NCBI GenBank assembly: GCA_903873905.1 | Contig: CAIQQJ010000054.1 | Coordinates: 1-35,165, forward strand | Reading direction: 5' to 3' | Length of the DNA: 35,165 bases | From: an uncultured Flavobacteriales bacterium | Lineage (GTDB): Bacteria > Bacteroidota > Bacteroidia > Palsa-965 | The notes under the pieces: model-generated | Seen by the model: the letters and a program-made list of their open reading frames with translations, nothing else | What the model was told of the DNA's origin: nothing | Database searches by the model: none | Translations under genes and position numbers: made by a program | Shown: piece after piece, positions 7,927 to 16,514 of the stretch | How the letters are laid out: every line of letters begins with the position of its first letter | Position numbering within the stretch: the stretch's first letter is position 1

Positions 7927-8652
7927 TTATTCCAACTTACCTTCTTGTTTTGCTTTCAATAATGTCTCGATAATCATAAAATCAACTTTATCATCCACTT
8001 CGAACGATTTCCATTTCGGCATTTCAAAACCCAATGTTTTTTCGTGGTAAAAAGATTTTCTTTTACGAAGTGATTCCGCTTTTGAGATGTACATGCTTCC
8101 TTCGAAGAAAAACACATCGTCTATTTCCTGTCTTCGCTTGAAAATAAAATTTTCACCAGCATAAGAAGAGATGAAATTATTTTCATCCTTCAATGCGAGG
8201 AATGCAGGATGTGTACTTTCCGTTTTGCAAACACCTACAACACTTTCTGCTCCATTCGTTTTCATTAACAAATTCAAAGCAGAAAGAATATCATCGACTG
8301 AACGTTGGGGAGAAGTTGCTTCCAACATGCAGAGAAAATCAAATGTTTCCCCTTGTTTTTCAAAAAAATCGAGTGCATGCAAAACAACATCCATGGAAGT
8401 TGAAGTGTCTTGCGCTAATTCTGCTGGACGCATAAACGGCACATCGGCGTTGTATTGTAACGCAACATCAGAAATGGATTTATCATCCGTAGAAACAACA
8501 ACTTTCCCATTCACACTTTTTGCTGCCAAAAGTGCAGTTTCAATGGTCCAGGCAATTAAAGGTTTGCCCAACATTGGTCGGATATTTTTACCGGGAAGGC
8601 CTTTGCTTCCACCACGAGCAGGAATAAGAAATAAGACTTTCGGTTCAGACAT
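7927..8652 (-). CDS. neuA: CMP-nonulosonate (acylneuraminate) cytidylyltransferase
   Basis: A 241-residue protein with the N-terminal CTP-binding signature IPARGGSKGLPGKN (residues 11-24), then KPLIAWTIE, VVVSTDDKSI and LEATSPQRSVDDI, all hallmarks of CMP-sialate/CMP-legionaminate/CMP-pseudaminate synthetases (NeuA, LegF/PtmB, PseF). It couples CTP to a nine-carbon alpha-keto sugar acid to give the CMP donor used by a transferase. The family is clear but the sugar is not; the symbol denotes the family. The start overlaps the end of the upstream CBS-aminotransferase gene by 8 nt, indicating tight operon organisation. It lacks the extra C-terminal hydrolase domain seen in some NeuA proteins. 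Confidence 0.9.
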   Translation of the reverse strand: MSEPKVLFLIPARGGSKGLPGKNIRPMLGKPLIAWTIETALLAAKSVNGKVVVSTDDKSISDVALQYNADVPFMRPAELAQDTSTSMDVVLHALDFFEKQGETFDFLCMLEATSPQRSVDDILSALNLLMKTNGAESVVGVCKTESTHPAFLALKDENNFISSYAGENFIFKRRQEIDDVFFFEGSMYISKAESLRKRKSFYHEKTLGFEMPKWKSFEVDDKVDFMIIETLLKAKQEGKLE

Positions 8653-10117
8653 TGACGTTGAGCTTACGCGTATTGTAAATGGCAGAGACTGAATTGAGAA
8701 TACTGTTTTGCTCTTCAGCAGAAATTGTAACCGAAGAAGGAAGACTTATTCCATTTCTGGAAACATGATTCGTCACCGGAAATGTTTGTCCCTGTTTTAT
8801 ATATTGAACATAAGGAGGCATTTCATGAAGCGGATAAAAAACAGGACGAGTTTCAACACCATTCTTCATTAGTTTCTCAATCAATTCATCTCGTGATACG
8901 CCACCATTTGGATCAATGATACAGGTGTACAACCAATATCCATTGAAAGCCCAATCTTTTTCAGGTGGCAATGTAATTGCTTTATGTTGTGAAAGTCCCG
9001 AATTAAAAACTGCAGCCATTCCTCTCTTTGCATTCACAAATTCATCTAGACGTTCCAACTGCGCACAACCAATGGCTGCTTGAATATTTGTCATCCGGTA
9101 ATTGTATCCAACGAAATCATGCCAATATCTTTTTGATTTTGACATGCCATGGTCACGCAATACCATTGCTTTATTACAAACTGTTTCGTCCTTAAACAAA
9201 ACCATTCCACCTTCTCCAGTGGTTATTGTTTTATTTCCAAAAAAGCTAAAAGTGGCGGCATCACCAAAAGTTCCTACGTGTTGGCCTTTGTATAATGCTC
9301 CCAATGCTTCTGCACAATCTTCAATAACCAATAAGTTGTGTTTTTTCGCAATTGCCATTAACTCATCCATGTGACATGGATGGCCGTAAATATGCACGGG
9401 CATGATGGCTTTTGTTTTCGACGTAATTAATTTTTCAACTGCTGCAGGAGAAAGTGTCCATGTTTCAGGATCAATATCAGCCATAACAGGAGTAGCTCCA
9501 GTATAAATTACGCCATTGATAGAAGCGGCAAAAGTCAAATCGGGAACAATTACTTCATCACCTTCACCAATTCCCAATGCAACAAGTGCCAAATGAATAG
9601 CGACAGTTCCATTACTAACTGCAACCCCAAATTTCATATCGGAATATTCCGCAAAAAGTTGCTCGAATTTTTTCACATATGCACCTTGTGAGGAAATCCA
9701 ACCAGTAGTAATACATTCCGTAACATATTTCAATTCATTTCCTGAAAGCAATGGTGTCATTACTGGAATACGATGTGCGCGAGTGAAACTTGCGTAATCA
9801 ACTGGAATATTATTTTCATCCACCAAAGGAATATGACGGATGCGCTCGGAAATTTTTGATTGAATCTGATCGATTGGAGTGGTTACTGGTAATGCAGTGA
9901 ATTTTGTTTGCATAACATCTTTCACTCTGCTATCAAGACTTTTTCCTTCTATTAAAGCGCGACGAATGTCTCCATCAGTAACAACACCTATTAATTTTCC
10001 GGATGCATCAACCACAAAACAAGTTCCTTGTGCGTTGGTATCTATTATTTTCAGTGCTTCTTTTACTGTTTTTTCAGAGGTAATAAGAAGTTCTTGTATT
10101 TCTGGACTATGGCTCAT
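8645..10117 (-). CDS. CBS-domain pair fused to DegT/DnrJ/EryC1/StrS sugar aminotransferase
   Basis: A 490-residue fusion. Residues 1 to about 120 form two CBS motifs (FVVDASGKLIGVVTDGDIRRAL and, more divergent, a second unit ending IRHIPLVDENNIPVDY). This pair is like that preceding the nucleotidyltransferase in PtmE-type proteins. From about residue 121 a complete DegT-family aminotransferase follows: GWISSQGAYVKKFE, SNGTVAIHLAL, EDCAEALGA, and FFGNKTITTGEGG with the PLP lysine near 294. Such enzymes (LegC, PseC) place the 4-amino group on a UDP-4-keto-6-deoxy sugar. The CBS pair may sense a nucleotide or the CMP-sugar product (inference). The next gene overlaps by 8 nt. The fusion to an aminotransferase is unusual to me. 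Confidence 0.88.
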   Translation of the reverse strand: MSHSPEIQELLITSEKTVKEALKIIDTNAQGTCFVVDASGKLIGVVTDGDIRRALIEGKSLDSRVKDVMQTKFTALPVTTPIDQIQSKISERIRHIPLVDENNIPVDYASFTRAHRIPVMTPLLSGNELKYVTECITTGWISSQGAYVKKFEQLFAEYSDMKFGVAVSNGTVAIHLALVALGIGEGDEVIVPDLTFAASINGVIYTGATPVMADIDPETWTLSPAAVEKLITSKTKAIMPVHIYGHPCHMDELMAIAKKHNLLVIEDCAEALGALYKGQHVGTFGDAATFSFFGNKTITTGEGGMVLFKDETVCNKAMVLRDHGMSKSKRYWHDFVGYNYRMTNIQAAIGCAQLERLDEFVNAKRGMAAVFNSGLSQHKAITLPPEKDWAFNGYWLYTCIIDPNGGVSRDELIEKLMKNGVETRPVFYPLHEMPPYVQYIKQGQTFPVTNHVSRNGISLPSSVTISAEEQNSILNSVSAIYNTRKLNVNV

Positions 10118-10180
10118 CGAAATGTTGATTTACGGAAGGCCAAAGTTACTAAAAACAGAAGGGAAAAATACCAAATCCAG

Positions 10181-10216
10181 GTGTTTTTGACACTAAGACA
10201 CAAAGGCACAAAAGTC
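10181..10216. repeat. Degenerate 8-nt-period array (acactaag/acacaaag/gcacaaaa)
   Basis: Three or four consecutive 8-mers lie directly beyond the stop of the GNAT/TIM-barrel gene on the minus strand. A related array lies at 19152-19176. Confidence 0.5.
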
Positions 10217-11479
10217 TCAGGAAAACAGCAGCTTTTCCATTGCTCCCAGTTCATCCGACGTCTGCTTCCGCACTTCCAACACATGAACACCATTTTCAAT
10301 TTGATTCATCAATGGTAAAAACCAATAATCGCTTCCAAAAGCTTGGTTATTATCCAACAAACCATCGTTGTCGCTATGATGAATACAGCGAACAAAAGGA
10401 AGAATTTTTTTCGTTGCGGCAAGGAGGTCAAAATCCAAAGTCTTTGAGGAAACTTTCAAATGTGCCGTATCCAACAATATTCCCACACGTGGATCAGAAA
10501 TATCATTTATCATCTCCAACATTTCCCCTGCCTCTACATTCAGCAAGGGATTTGCACCATTTTCATAAACATTCATTTTTGCAAGCACATTGTTTTCCAA
10601 TAAAAATCCTGTTGGCAAATCAGCTGTTAGGTCCAACACTTCCCGAATGGATTCCAGAAACAAATCCCAATGTTTCGTTCGATCAAATGTTTTGACACGT
10701 GCCAATTGCTGACCAAGTTCTGTAGGTTTCGGATCCACACAAAAACCGGCATGGGCTGAAAAGAAAGGTGCACCAACCGCGTGACTCAATCGAATACCAT
10801 GAACACAAAACTGAATTGAATTGCTGCGAATTTCTTCATCTCCGCTTCCAAGATTCAGTACAAAAGGAATTTCAGGAGCAGGAAAATAATTATGCGCAAA
10901 ACGTTTTATCGGAGCATCAAGAAATACTTGTTCCATATCAGCACGAAAAGGCATTCCAGATGAGAATTCCAAAATGAAATTATTTTCCTTCGCAATTGAA
11001 ATAATTTCTTCGGCCGGTTTTCCCATGAAGGCAAGAGAACTCATAACCGCTTGTTGCAATACAGGAGCTTTCCATTCGTAAAATCCGTAAGTGTCTTTTT
11101 TCTCAACAAGTTTGAATCCGAATTCTAGATATAATTTAATTGCGGCCTCATTTATATGATCAACTGACAATTTCACTTTTGGTAAACCCAAAGCAAGAGC
11201 AGATTCCATTAAACGCTGCATCATTTTTTTCCCGAATCCTTTTCCTCGCGCATGATCTGCAACTGCAATTCCTAACCAAATTGTATCAACTTCCTTATCG
11301 AGATGTCCATAGGCCTCTACAGCTCCATCTTCAACAATCACCCAAGTGTAAACGTGGTTTTTTACAATGGAAAGTGGACGTGATGAAAAATATCGGAATG
11401 TATCCAATGATTTTCCTGCATGAGCAATAAATTTCTCAAGCAAATCTGTATTCGAAATAGTTACCCTTGTAAACTTCAT
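10217..11479 (-). CDS. GNAT acetyltransferase fused to sugar-phosphate isomerase/epimerase-like TIM barrel
   Basis: This 420-residue protein has two domains. The first 140 residues or so are a GNAT fold, with the acetyl-CoA pyrophosphate loop ARGKGFGKKMM near residue 78 and the later motif NEAAIKLYLEFGF. From about residue 150 follows an AP-endonuclease-2/xylose-isomerase-like TIM barrel, with LEFSSGM, FCVHGIRLS, LLENN, GILLDTAHLKVS and CIHHSDNDG, where Glu, Asp and His residues fit a metal-binding site. The gene starts 7 nt after the NeuB stop and precedes the CBS-aminotransferase. A role in N-acylation of the amino sugar plus an isomerase or epimerase step is plausible, but neither substrate is known. 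PseH is also GNAT-type, so a pseudaminate-like route is possible. Confidence 0.78.
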   Translation of the reverse strand: MKFTRVTISNTDLLEKFIAHAGKSLDTFRYFSSRPLSIVKNHVYTWVIVEDGAVEAYGHLDKEVDTIWLGIAVADHARGKGFGKKMMQRLMESALALGLPKVKLSVDHINEAAIKLYLEFGFKLVEKKDTYGFYEWKAPVLQQAVMSSLAFMGKPAEEIISIAKENNFILEFSSGMPFRADMEQVFLDAPIKRFAHNYFPAPEIPFVLNLGSGDEEIRSNSIQFCVHGIRLSHAVGAPFFSAHAGFCVDPKPTELGQQLARVKTFDRTKHWDLFLESIREVLDLTADLPTGFLLENNVLAKMNVYENGANPLLNVEAGEMLEMINDISDPRVGILLDTAHLKVSSKTLDFDLLAATKKILPFVRCIHHSDNDGLLDNNQAFGSDYWFLPLMNQIENGVHVLEVRKQTSDELGAMEKLLFS

Positions 11480-11486
11480 AAATTTT

Positions 11487-12509
11487 TCAACTTGTCAACT
11501 TCCCAACCAAAACTTCAGTAAAAGGTTCATCTTTTTTCAAATCAGCCAGCAATTCTTTCCCAATTAATTGCTCAAGATATTTCGGTGATAATCCATTTGC
11601 TGGACGCTTGAAACCGAAATGTTCCGTTTTGAGAATAGTTCCGCGTTGTAAATCCATTTTCGCCACTAGGCTTCTTCGCATGCCATAGGTATTTTTCACT
11701 TCGGCAGCAGAAGGTTTCTTTATTCCATCACCCAAACATTTTTCAATATTTCGAATTCCCTCAATCAATTCTCTAAATTCTTTTGGTTCAAGTGAAGAGG
11801 AGTGATCCGGGCCAGGTAAATTTTTATCGAGTGTAAAATGTTTTTCAATTACTTCAGCACCCAACGCAACGGCGGCAAAACAAGCATGATTATTTGGAAC
11901 ATGATCGGAATAACCAACGTGGATTTTCAATTCATCACGCATTGTCAACATTCCTCGAATATTTGTGTCTTCGATATTACTCGGATAATCCGTGTTGCAT
12001 TGTAATACAACCAAATCCCTATTTCCAGTTTCATGAATCGCTTTTACGGCTTCTTTTACTTCTGCCATTGTCGCCATTCCAGTGGAAATAATCATTTGTT
12101 TTCCAAATGAAGCTACATATCTCAGGAAAGATGTTTCTACCAATTGTCCAGAAGCAATTTTAAATCCATCTACACCAATACTGTTCAACAAATCGGCATC
12201 CTCTGGATTATAGGGAGTAGACAGAAATCTGATTCCTTTTTTATCGCAATGCTCTTTAATTGTTTTAAATGCATCACGATTCAATTCGAGTTTCTTCAAC
12301 ATTTCAAATTGCGATTCATTTTTATCAGTTACATCCAACTGATAATTTGCTTTAGGAGAATTGGCCGTAACAATCTGTTCCGCTTTGAATGTCTGAAACT
12401 TCACACAATCAACACCCAACTCCACAGCCTTATCGACCAGCTGCAAAGCCATTTCAAGACTTCCATTGTGATTTACGCCAGCCTCGGCAATTATGAAAAC
12501 TTTTCCCAT
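11487..12509 (-). CDS. neuB: NeuB-family nonulosonic acid synthase (N-acetylneuraminate/legionaminate/pseudaminate synthase)
   Basis: A 340-residue protein of standard NeuB length. It opens with FIIAEAGVNHNGS, then VDCVKFQTFKAEQIV, FLSTPYN, GFKIASGQ, ISTGMATMAEV, LQCNTDYPS, VGYSDH and AEVIEKHFTLDK, which cover the PEP- and metal-binding TIM barrel. The last 60 residues, including RRSLVAKMDLQRG and KRPANGLSPKY, form the SAF (antifreeze-like) domain. It condenses PEP with an N-acyl hexosamine-type sugar to form the nine-carbon acid. The specific sugar (Neu, Leg or Pse) cannot be decided by eye. It is the first gene of the minus-strand operon. Confidence 0.93.
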   Translation of the reverse strand: MGKVFIIAEAGVNHNGSLEMALQLVDKAVELGVDCVKFQTFKAEQIVTANSPKANYQLDVTDKNESQFEMLKKLELNRDAFKTIKEHCDKKGIRFLSTPYNPEDADLLNSIGVDGFKIASGQLVETSFLRYVASFGKQMIISTGMATMAEVKEAVKAIHETGNRDLVVLQCNTDYPSNIEDTNIRGMLTMRDELKIHVGYSDHVPNNHACFAAVALGAEVIEKHFTLDKNLPGPDHSSSLEPKEFRELIEGIRNIEKCLGDGIKKPSAAEVKNTYGMRRSLVAKMDLQRGTILKTEHFGFKRPANGLSPKYLEQLIGKELLADLKKDEPFTEVLVGKLTS

Positions 12510-12514
12510 GAAAT

Positions 12515-12522
12515 CAAAGGTA
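12515..12522 (-). promoter_or_regulatory. Possible -7 box for the nonulosonate operon
   Basis: On the minus strand this reads TACCTTTG, an exact TAnnTTTG match, ending only 5 nt before the NeuB ATG. If used, transcription would start at or near the ATG. No clear -33 element was seen. Confidence 0.3.
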
Positions 12523-12603
12523 GGAAGTGTTTTTCAATGAAAAGCGCAATGTGCCTACAAGAGCCTGTTCATGGTGATTTCTGTTTAGGATCATGTTTTT
12601 GCA

Positions 12604-12619
12604 TGGCACGTTTATTGCA
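12604..12619 (+). promoter_or_regulatory. Sigma-54 (RpoN) type promoter
   Basis: TGGCACGTTTATTGCA fits the -24/-12 consensus TGGCACG-N4-TTGCA exactly, with GG and GC at the required spacing. The next plus-strand gene is the cytochrome c fusion, whose ATG is 235 nt further on, leaving a long leader. Confidence 0.55.
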
Positions 12620-12853
12620 AATCTTAGTTGTACAGATTTTCGTAAGTTTGATAGCGTTTACTGAATGAAGTTTAATGGTATTCAACAATGCTTCCTGAAA
12701 ATGTAATGCACTATGAAAAAATATTATTACTCCTAATATTGCAAACAAAATTCAGAACCTGAGATTCAAAAAAATCTCGACATTCAAAAAACGAGGAAAA
12801 CAAATAACATAACAATAAAATAGAAAACCAATTATTCAATAAAATCAACAGCC

Positions 12854-13792
12854 ATGAAAAATAAATTTAGAATATCATTGATTCCAATGATAGCATTGAT
12901 TTCATCTTCTCTCCTACTTTCTCTCACTTATTTTCAAGGGAAGAATTGGGTGGTTCCTGATGCTTCAAAAAAAATGAAAAACCCTGTCGCTGCGACAGCA
13001 GACAATTTGAAATCGGGAAAAGCCCTCTATGCAAAGAACTGCAAATCGTGTCACGGTACAACAGGAAAGGGTGATGGTACAAAATCGAAAGACTTAAATA
13101 CTCCTTGTGGCGATTTTGCAGATAAAGGTTTCCAGGCACAAACAGATGGTGCAATTTTCTATAAAATAAAAGAAGGAAGAGAAGATATGCCTTCTTTTAA
13201 AAAGAGCATTACTGAAGACAATGACATTTGGACTCTCGTGAATTATGTGAGAACATTTGGAGTTGGAACAAAGCCTGTTGAAGATCCAAAGAAACCTGCT
13301 GACGATCCAAAAAAACCAGCAGATGATCCAAAGAAACCTGCAGATGATCCAAAAAAACCTAATGACAAACCTGTGGTTGGTAAAAAAGATAGTGCCATGG
13401 TTGTAATTGATACCACATCCGCACCTGAAAAAACACAAATTGAACAAGTGTTGAAACAATATGAAAAAGCACTTAATTCTTCCGATACAGTAGCAATTGC
13501 TGCACTATATACCTCCGATGGAGTATATATTCCTGCGAACGGAGCAACGGCAATTGGAACAGCCCAAATAAAAGCTTCCTACAAGCAACTTTTTAATTCA
13601 TCTACCATGAATGAAAAATATTCCCTTGAAGAAATAAGACAAGTTGGTGATATCGCTATCATCAGAGCTACTTTCAAAGGTGAGCGTACTTTTTTGGGAT
13701 TCAATCAGAAAATTTCTGAAGAAAACAGAGAATTGATTTTATTGAAAAAGGTAAATGGTAATTGGAAAATTTATCGTTGCATGTCCAATTAA
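12854..13792 (+). CDS. Secreted class I cytochrome c fused to a SnoaL/DUF4440-like domain
   Basis: A 312-residue protein with an N-terminal membrane/signal segment (residues 5-27). Next is a mono-haem cytochrome c domain with CKSCH near residue 63 and a likely distal Met in REDMPSF. A linker of four DDPKKPA-type heptads (about residues 144-171) is followed by a domain of about 120 residues starting near EKTQIEQVLKQYEKALNSSD. Its pattern (AALYTSDGVYIPANG, then GNWKIYRCMSN at the end) is the NTF2-like SnoaL/DUF4440 fold. Haem attachment implies export to the periplasm. Electron transfer is expected for the first part; the C-terminal part may bind a ligand or be an enzyme. The gene stands alone, with a sigma-54-like site upstream and a strong terminator downstream. 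Confidence 0.8.
   Translation: MKNKFRISLIPMIALISSSLLLSLTYFQGKNWVVPDASKKMKNPVAATADNLKSGKALYAKNCKSCHGTTGKGDGTKSKDLNTPCGDFADKGFQAQTDGAIFYKIKEGREDMPSFKKSITEDNDIWTLVNYVRTFGVGTKPVEDPKKPADDPKKPADDPKKPADDPKKPNDKPVVGKKDSAMVVIDTTSAPEKTQIEQVLKQYEKALNSSDTVAIAALYTSDGVYIPANGATAIGTAQIKASYKQLFNSSTMNEKYSLEEIRQVGDIAIIRATFKGERTFLGFNQKISEENRELILLKKVNGNWKIYRCMSN
13283..13366 (+). repeat. Four 21-bp in-frame tandem repeats encoding the DDPKKPA linker
   Basis: Four units beginning gatccaaa(g/a)aaacc differ at a few positions and encode the Lys/Pro/Asp linker between the cytochrome and NTF2-like domains. The copy number could vary without a frameshift. Confidence 0.85.
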
Positions 13793-13829
13793 TTTCAAAT
13801 TCATTTCTAGAATTCCGATTTTTACCAAT

Positions 13830-13860
13830 GAAAAAGCCTCAGAAATTCTGAGGCTTTTTC
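13830..13860. terminator. Bidirectional rho-independent terminator
   Basis: GAAAAAGCCTCAGAA and its perfect complement TTCTGAGGCTTTTTC are separated by a single A, giving a strong stem with T-runs on both strands. It lies between the convergent cytochrome c and M1 peptidase genes. Confidence 0.92.
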
Positions 13861-13876
13861 ATTTTACACAATTGAA

Positions 13877-16321
13877 TTACTTTAAGATATTTCCCAAAAT
13901 ATTTTTCTGCCAATCATTCCAAGCTTGTGCTGCAACATAATCAGCAATCATTTTTCGATAGCGATCTTGACCGTAAAAACTATTCAGAACATCACCACAT
14001 GGATTTGCCAAACGGGTATTTGGACTGAACGTTGCACCAATTAGATTTTTCATCAAAGGCTCGCAGAAATAATCAAGACGTTTTAAGGCTTGCGCTGCAT
14101 TTACACGCGTGCGGAATTCATATGACATACTTGTGTACGCAACCAATTTATCCATTGAAGCCTTATCCATTTCGTCACGTGATTTCACTTCAAGCCATTT
14201 TATTTCAACATTTTTACCAGTCGTTCCAATGATACCAGCCGTTACTTGAAGATAATGACTTGTGTTCTGTGGGTATTGAAAAGAAAGTTTATCCAATGCA
14301 TTCATCACAGTTTCATAGGATGGAGAAGTAAGTAATTTCTCATAATCAGAAACCATGTCAGTTGAAATTACTGTTGTGTTATTGATGACAGCTCGTTGCA
14401 TCCTCACATCTTTATCAACAATTGCGGAGCGAACAATATCTCGTGAGCCTTTATCGCTGTCGTTAATAAGTTGGCGAATGATTTCGCTTTTGATGGCATG
14501 AAAAGTTTCCTTCGCATACACCTTACGTAAAATTTCGCGTTTGTCAGCCAATGGGAATTTGTCCATTGCCACAAGTGCATCATAACGATCCAACATATTT
14601 GGTGCATCCATTGCTTGGTTTTTCAACCAATCCAATGACTTATCAAATTTTACTTTTTTCAGCACTTCATTATTCGGATCAAACAAGGCGTAAGCAACGG
14701 TTTTTCCTGCAGGATTTGCAATGTCAACTGTTTGTTTTTTGTCTTGAATCCACTTCTGAACTCGATCCATTGTTCCATCGGTATAATGAACTTCAAACCA
14801 AATCGGCATTTTGAAAAGGCCAACGACATCTTTCATTTGTTGTACTTGTTCAACCGTAAAACGCGTGAAATGTTTTCCATTCGCCGCCAAATCTTCTGCA
14901 CCAACATTATAAGAAGGTTCGCCTCCATGATAAACCCATTCTTCCCAGAACCAATGCAAATTCATTCCTGTTGTTTCTTCGAATGAAGAAAGTAAATCAT
15001 CAGACGTCACATTACCATAATTATGTTTGTCTAAATAATTTTTAATCGCACGATTGTAAGCATCCCTTCCTCCTACTACATTCTTCAACATGCTCAACAC
15101 AAAAGATCCTTTTGGATAATGGCGTGCAGAACCTGCTTGTGAATGAGCAATTGGAAAATCATTTTTTTCTCCTTCAGAAAGTGCAGAATTTTGATCATTG
15201 CGTCTTTGCCAATTAAAATGATCGTCACCAAAAACACTCTGTTCAAATAGCGCGTCGTAATACGTTGCAAAACTTTCCTGAAGCCAATGATGCGCATCGC
15301 TTTTCGCCGTAACAAAATCGCCGAACCATTGATGTGCTAATTCATGTGCATTCACACTCACATATCCACGATCCCAATCACTGCGTTCATCCACAACAAG
15401 GAAATCTCCATATACTGTTGCAGAAACATTTTCCATTGCACCATACATGAATTCCTGAACTGGAATTTGAGAATAGGAAGGCCAAGGATATTTCACACCA
15501 ATTTCCGATTCATAAAAATCGATCATCTGTTCGCTATACTTGTAAGTTGGTTCAACCCGTTCTTTCCAATCGGGATAATAATACAAATGCATTGGCACAC
15601 CAGATTTCGATTTTGTTTCCTTGATTGCATAATCTCCAATTCCAAGCATGATGAGATACGGAGCATATGGTTTCAACAATTGATAATGCCAAGTTTTCGT
15701 ACCGTCCTTATTGCTTTTTTCTTCAACTTTATTTCCATTCGATAAAACCTTATACGCAGCATCCATTGTCACAATCATATCTGTTGTGATTTTATCATTC
15801 ATCTCATCGTACATAGGAATCCAATTGCGATTATCAATTCCTTGCCCTTGTGACCAAATTTGTTTCCTGCAAAGTCCTGCCGGATCATTCCATCCAACAA
15901 AATATAATCCATGACGAGGTGTGGCTTCATAAACCAAGGTCATGCTGTCTTTTTCATTTACCAATAAAGTTTTACCCGTGCGAATCCATGTTCCTTGATC
16001 TTCTGTACGATAAGTCACAGATTTACCATTGACAGAAGCTTCCAAAATTTTTATTCCTGGGCCATCCACCCAAATTGAATCAACCGTTTGACGAAGTGGG
16101 GTAAAACGGTGCGTCACTTTTCCTTTCACAAGACCCGCTTTACAATCGAAAGAAATTTCCAAACGCATGTGAATGAAATCCACAAAATGTTCACGTGGTG
16201 CCCAACCAGCATCATCGAGATAAGTTCTTTTTTCGCCATTATAAACTTCTTCAGCAACAAATTGGGCAGATGCTGTCACAACAATAGAAATGGCGGTAAA
16301 AAGTGACAATATTTTTTTCAT
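13877..16321 (-). CDS. Secreted M1-family metallo-aminopeptidase
   Basis: 814 residues from the ATG at 16321, chosen because it gives a signal peptide (MKKILSLFTAISIVVTASAQ); the frame is open further upstream to 16450 but that stretch is not signal-like. YGAMENVSATVYG near residue 294 is the exopeptidase motif, and HELAHQWFGD near 325 followed 18 residues later by Glu (LQESFATYY) is the zinc site HEXXH-18-E. The C-terminal 350 residues or so are helical, as in the HEAT-like domain of the family. It should trim peptides in the periplasm or outside the cell. Transcription is ended by the shared terminator. A TAAACTTG sequence 24-31 nt upstream of the ATG is one base from the -7 consensus. Confidence 0.93.
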   Translation of the reverse strand: MKKILSLFTAISIVVTASAQFVAEEVYNGEKRTYLDDAGWAPREHFVDFIHMRLEISFDCKAGLVKGKVTHRFTPLRQTVDSIWVDGPGIKILEASVNGKSVTYRTEDQGTWIRTGKTLLVNEKDSMTLVYEATPRHGLYFVGWNDPAGLCRKQIWSQGQGIDNRNWIPMYDEMNDKITTDMIVTMDAAYKVLSNGNKVEEKSNKDGTKTWHYQLLKPYAPYLIMLGIGDYAIKETKSKSGVPMHLYYYPDWKERVEPTYKYSEQMIDFYESEIGVKYPWPSYSQIPVQEFMYGAMENVSATVYGDFLVVDERSDWDRGYVSVNAHELAHQWFGDFVTAKSDAHHWLQESFATYYDALFEQSVFGDDHFNWQRRNDQNSALSEGEKNDFPIAHSQAGSARHYPKGSFVLSMLKNVVGGRDAYNRAIKNYLDKHNYGNVTSDDLLSSFEETTGMNLHWFWEEWVYHGGEPSYNVGAEDLAANGKHFTRFTVEQVQQMKDVVGLFKMPIWFEVHYTDGTMDRVQKWIQDKKQTVDIANPAGKTVAYALFDPNNEVLKKVKFDKSLDWLKNQAMDAPNMLDRYDALVAMDKFPLADKREILRKVYAKETFHAIKSEIIRQLINDSDKGSRDIVRSAIVDKDVRMQRAVINNTTVISTDMVSDYEKLLTSPSYETVMNALDKLSFQYPQNTSHYLQVTAGIIGTTGKNVEIKWLEVKSRDEMDKASMDKLVAYTSMSYEFRTRVNAAQALKRLDYFCEPLMKNLIGATFSPNTRLANPCGDVLNSFYGQDRYRKMIADYVAAQAWNDWQKNILGNILK

Positions 16322-16514
16322 GATTTTTTTTGTGTTTGCAGGCGCAAGTTTACGGAAATTGTAAGCGATGCTGATTAATTTTTGGTGAATGGGTTGATGA
16401 AAAGGATGAATGGTGGAAAACAGACCATTAAATGAGCATAGAATCTGCAAGGCTCAATTTATAAATCAAACTCTCCTTTTATTGGATGGAAATTGACAGC
16501 TCACTTTTTGCTTT

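Larger units (their letters stand above)
12510..12853. other. 344-bp divergent intergenic region
   Basis: Lies between the divergent NeuB and cytochrome c genes. It holds the possible minus-strand -7 box and the sigma-54-like site. Near 12763-12795 is a direct repeat of attcaaaaaa within gagattc/gacattc context. No ORF or RNA gene was recognised. Confidence 0.5.

Noticed and set aside
8171-8692. Plus-strand ORF opposite the CMP-sugar synthetase
   Set aside because: It is the antisense shadow of a conserved gene with full motifs; its own translation shows no recognisable domain.
16322-16450. Upstream extension of the M1 peptidase
   Set aside because: The added 43 residues do not look like a signal peptide, while the ATG at 16321 gives a clear one.
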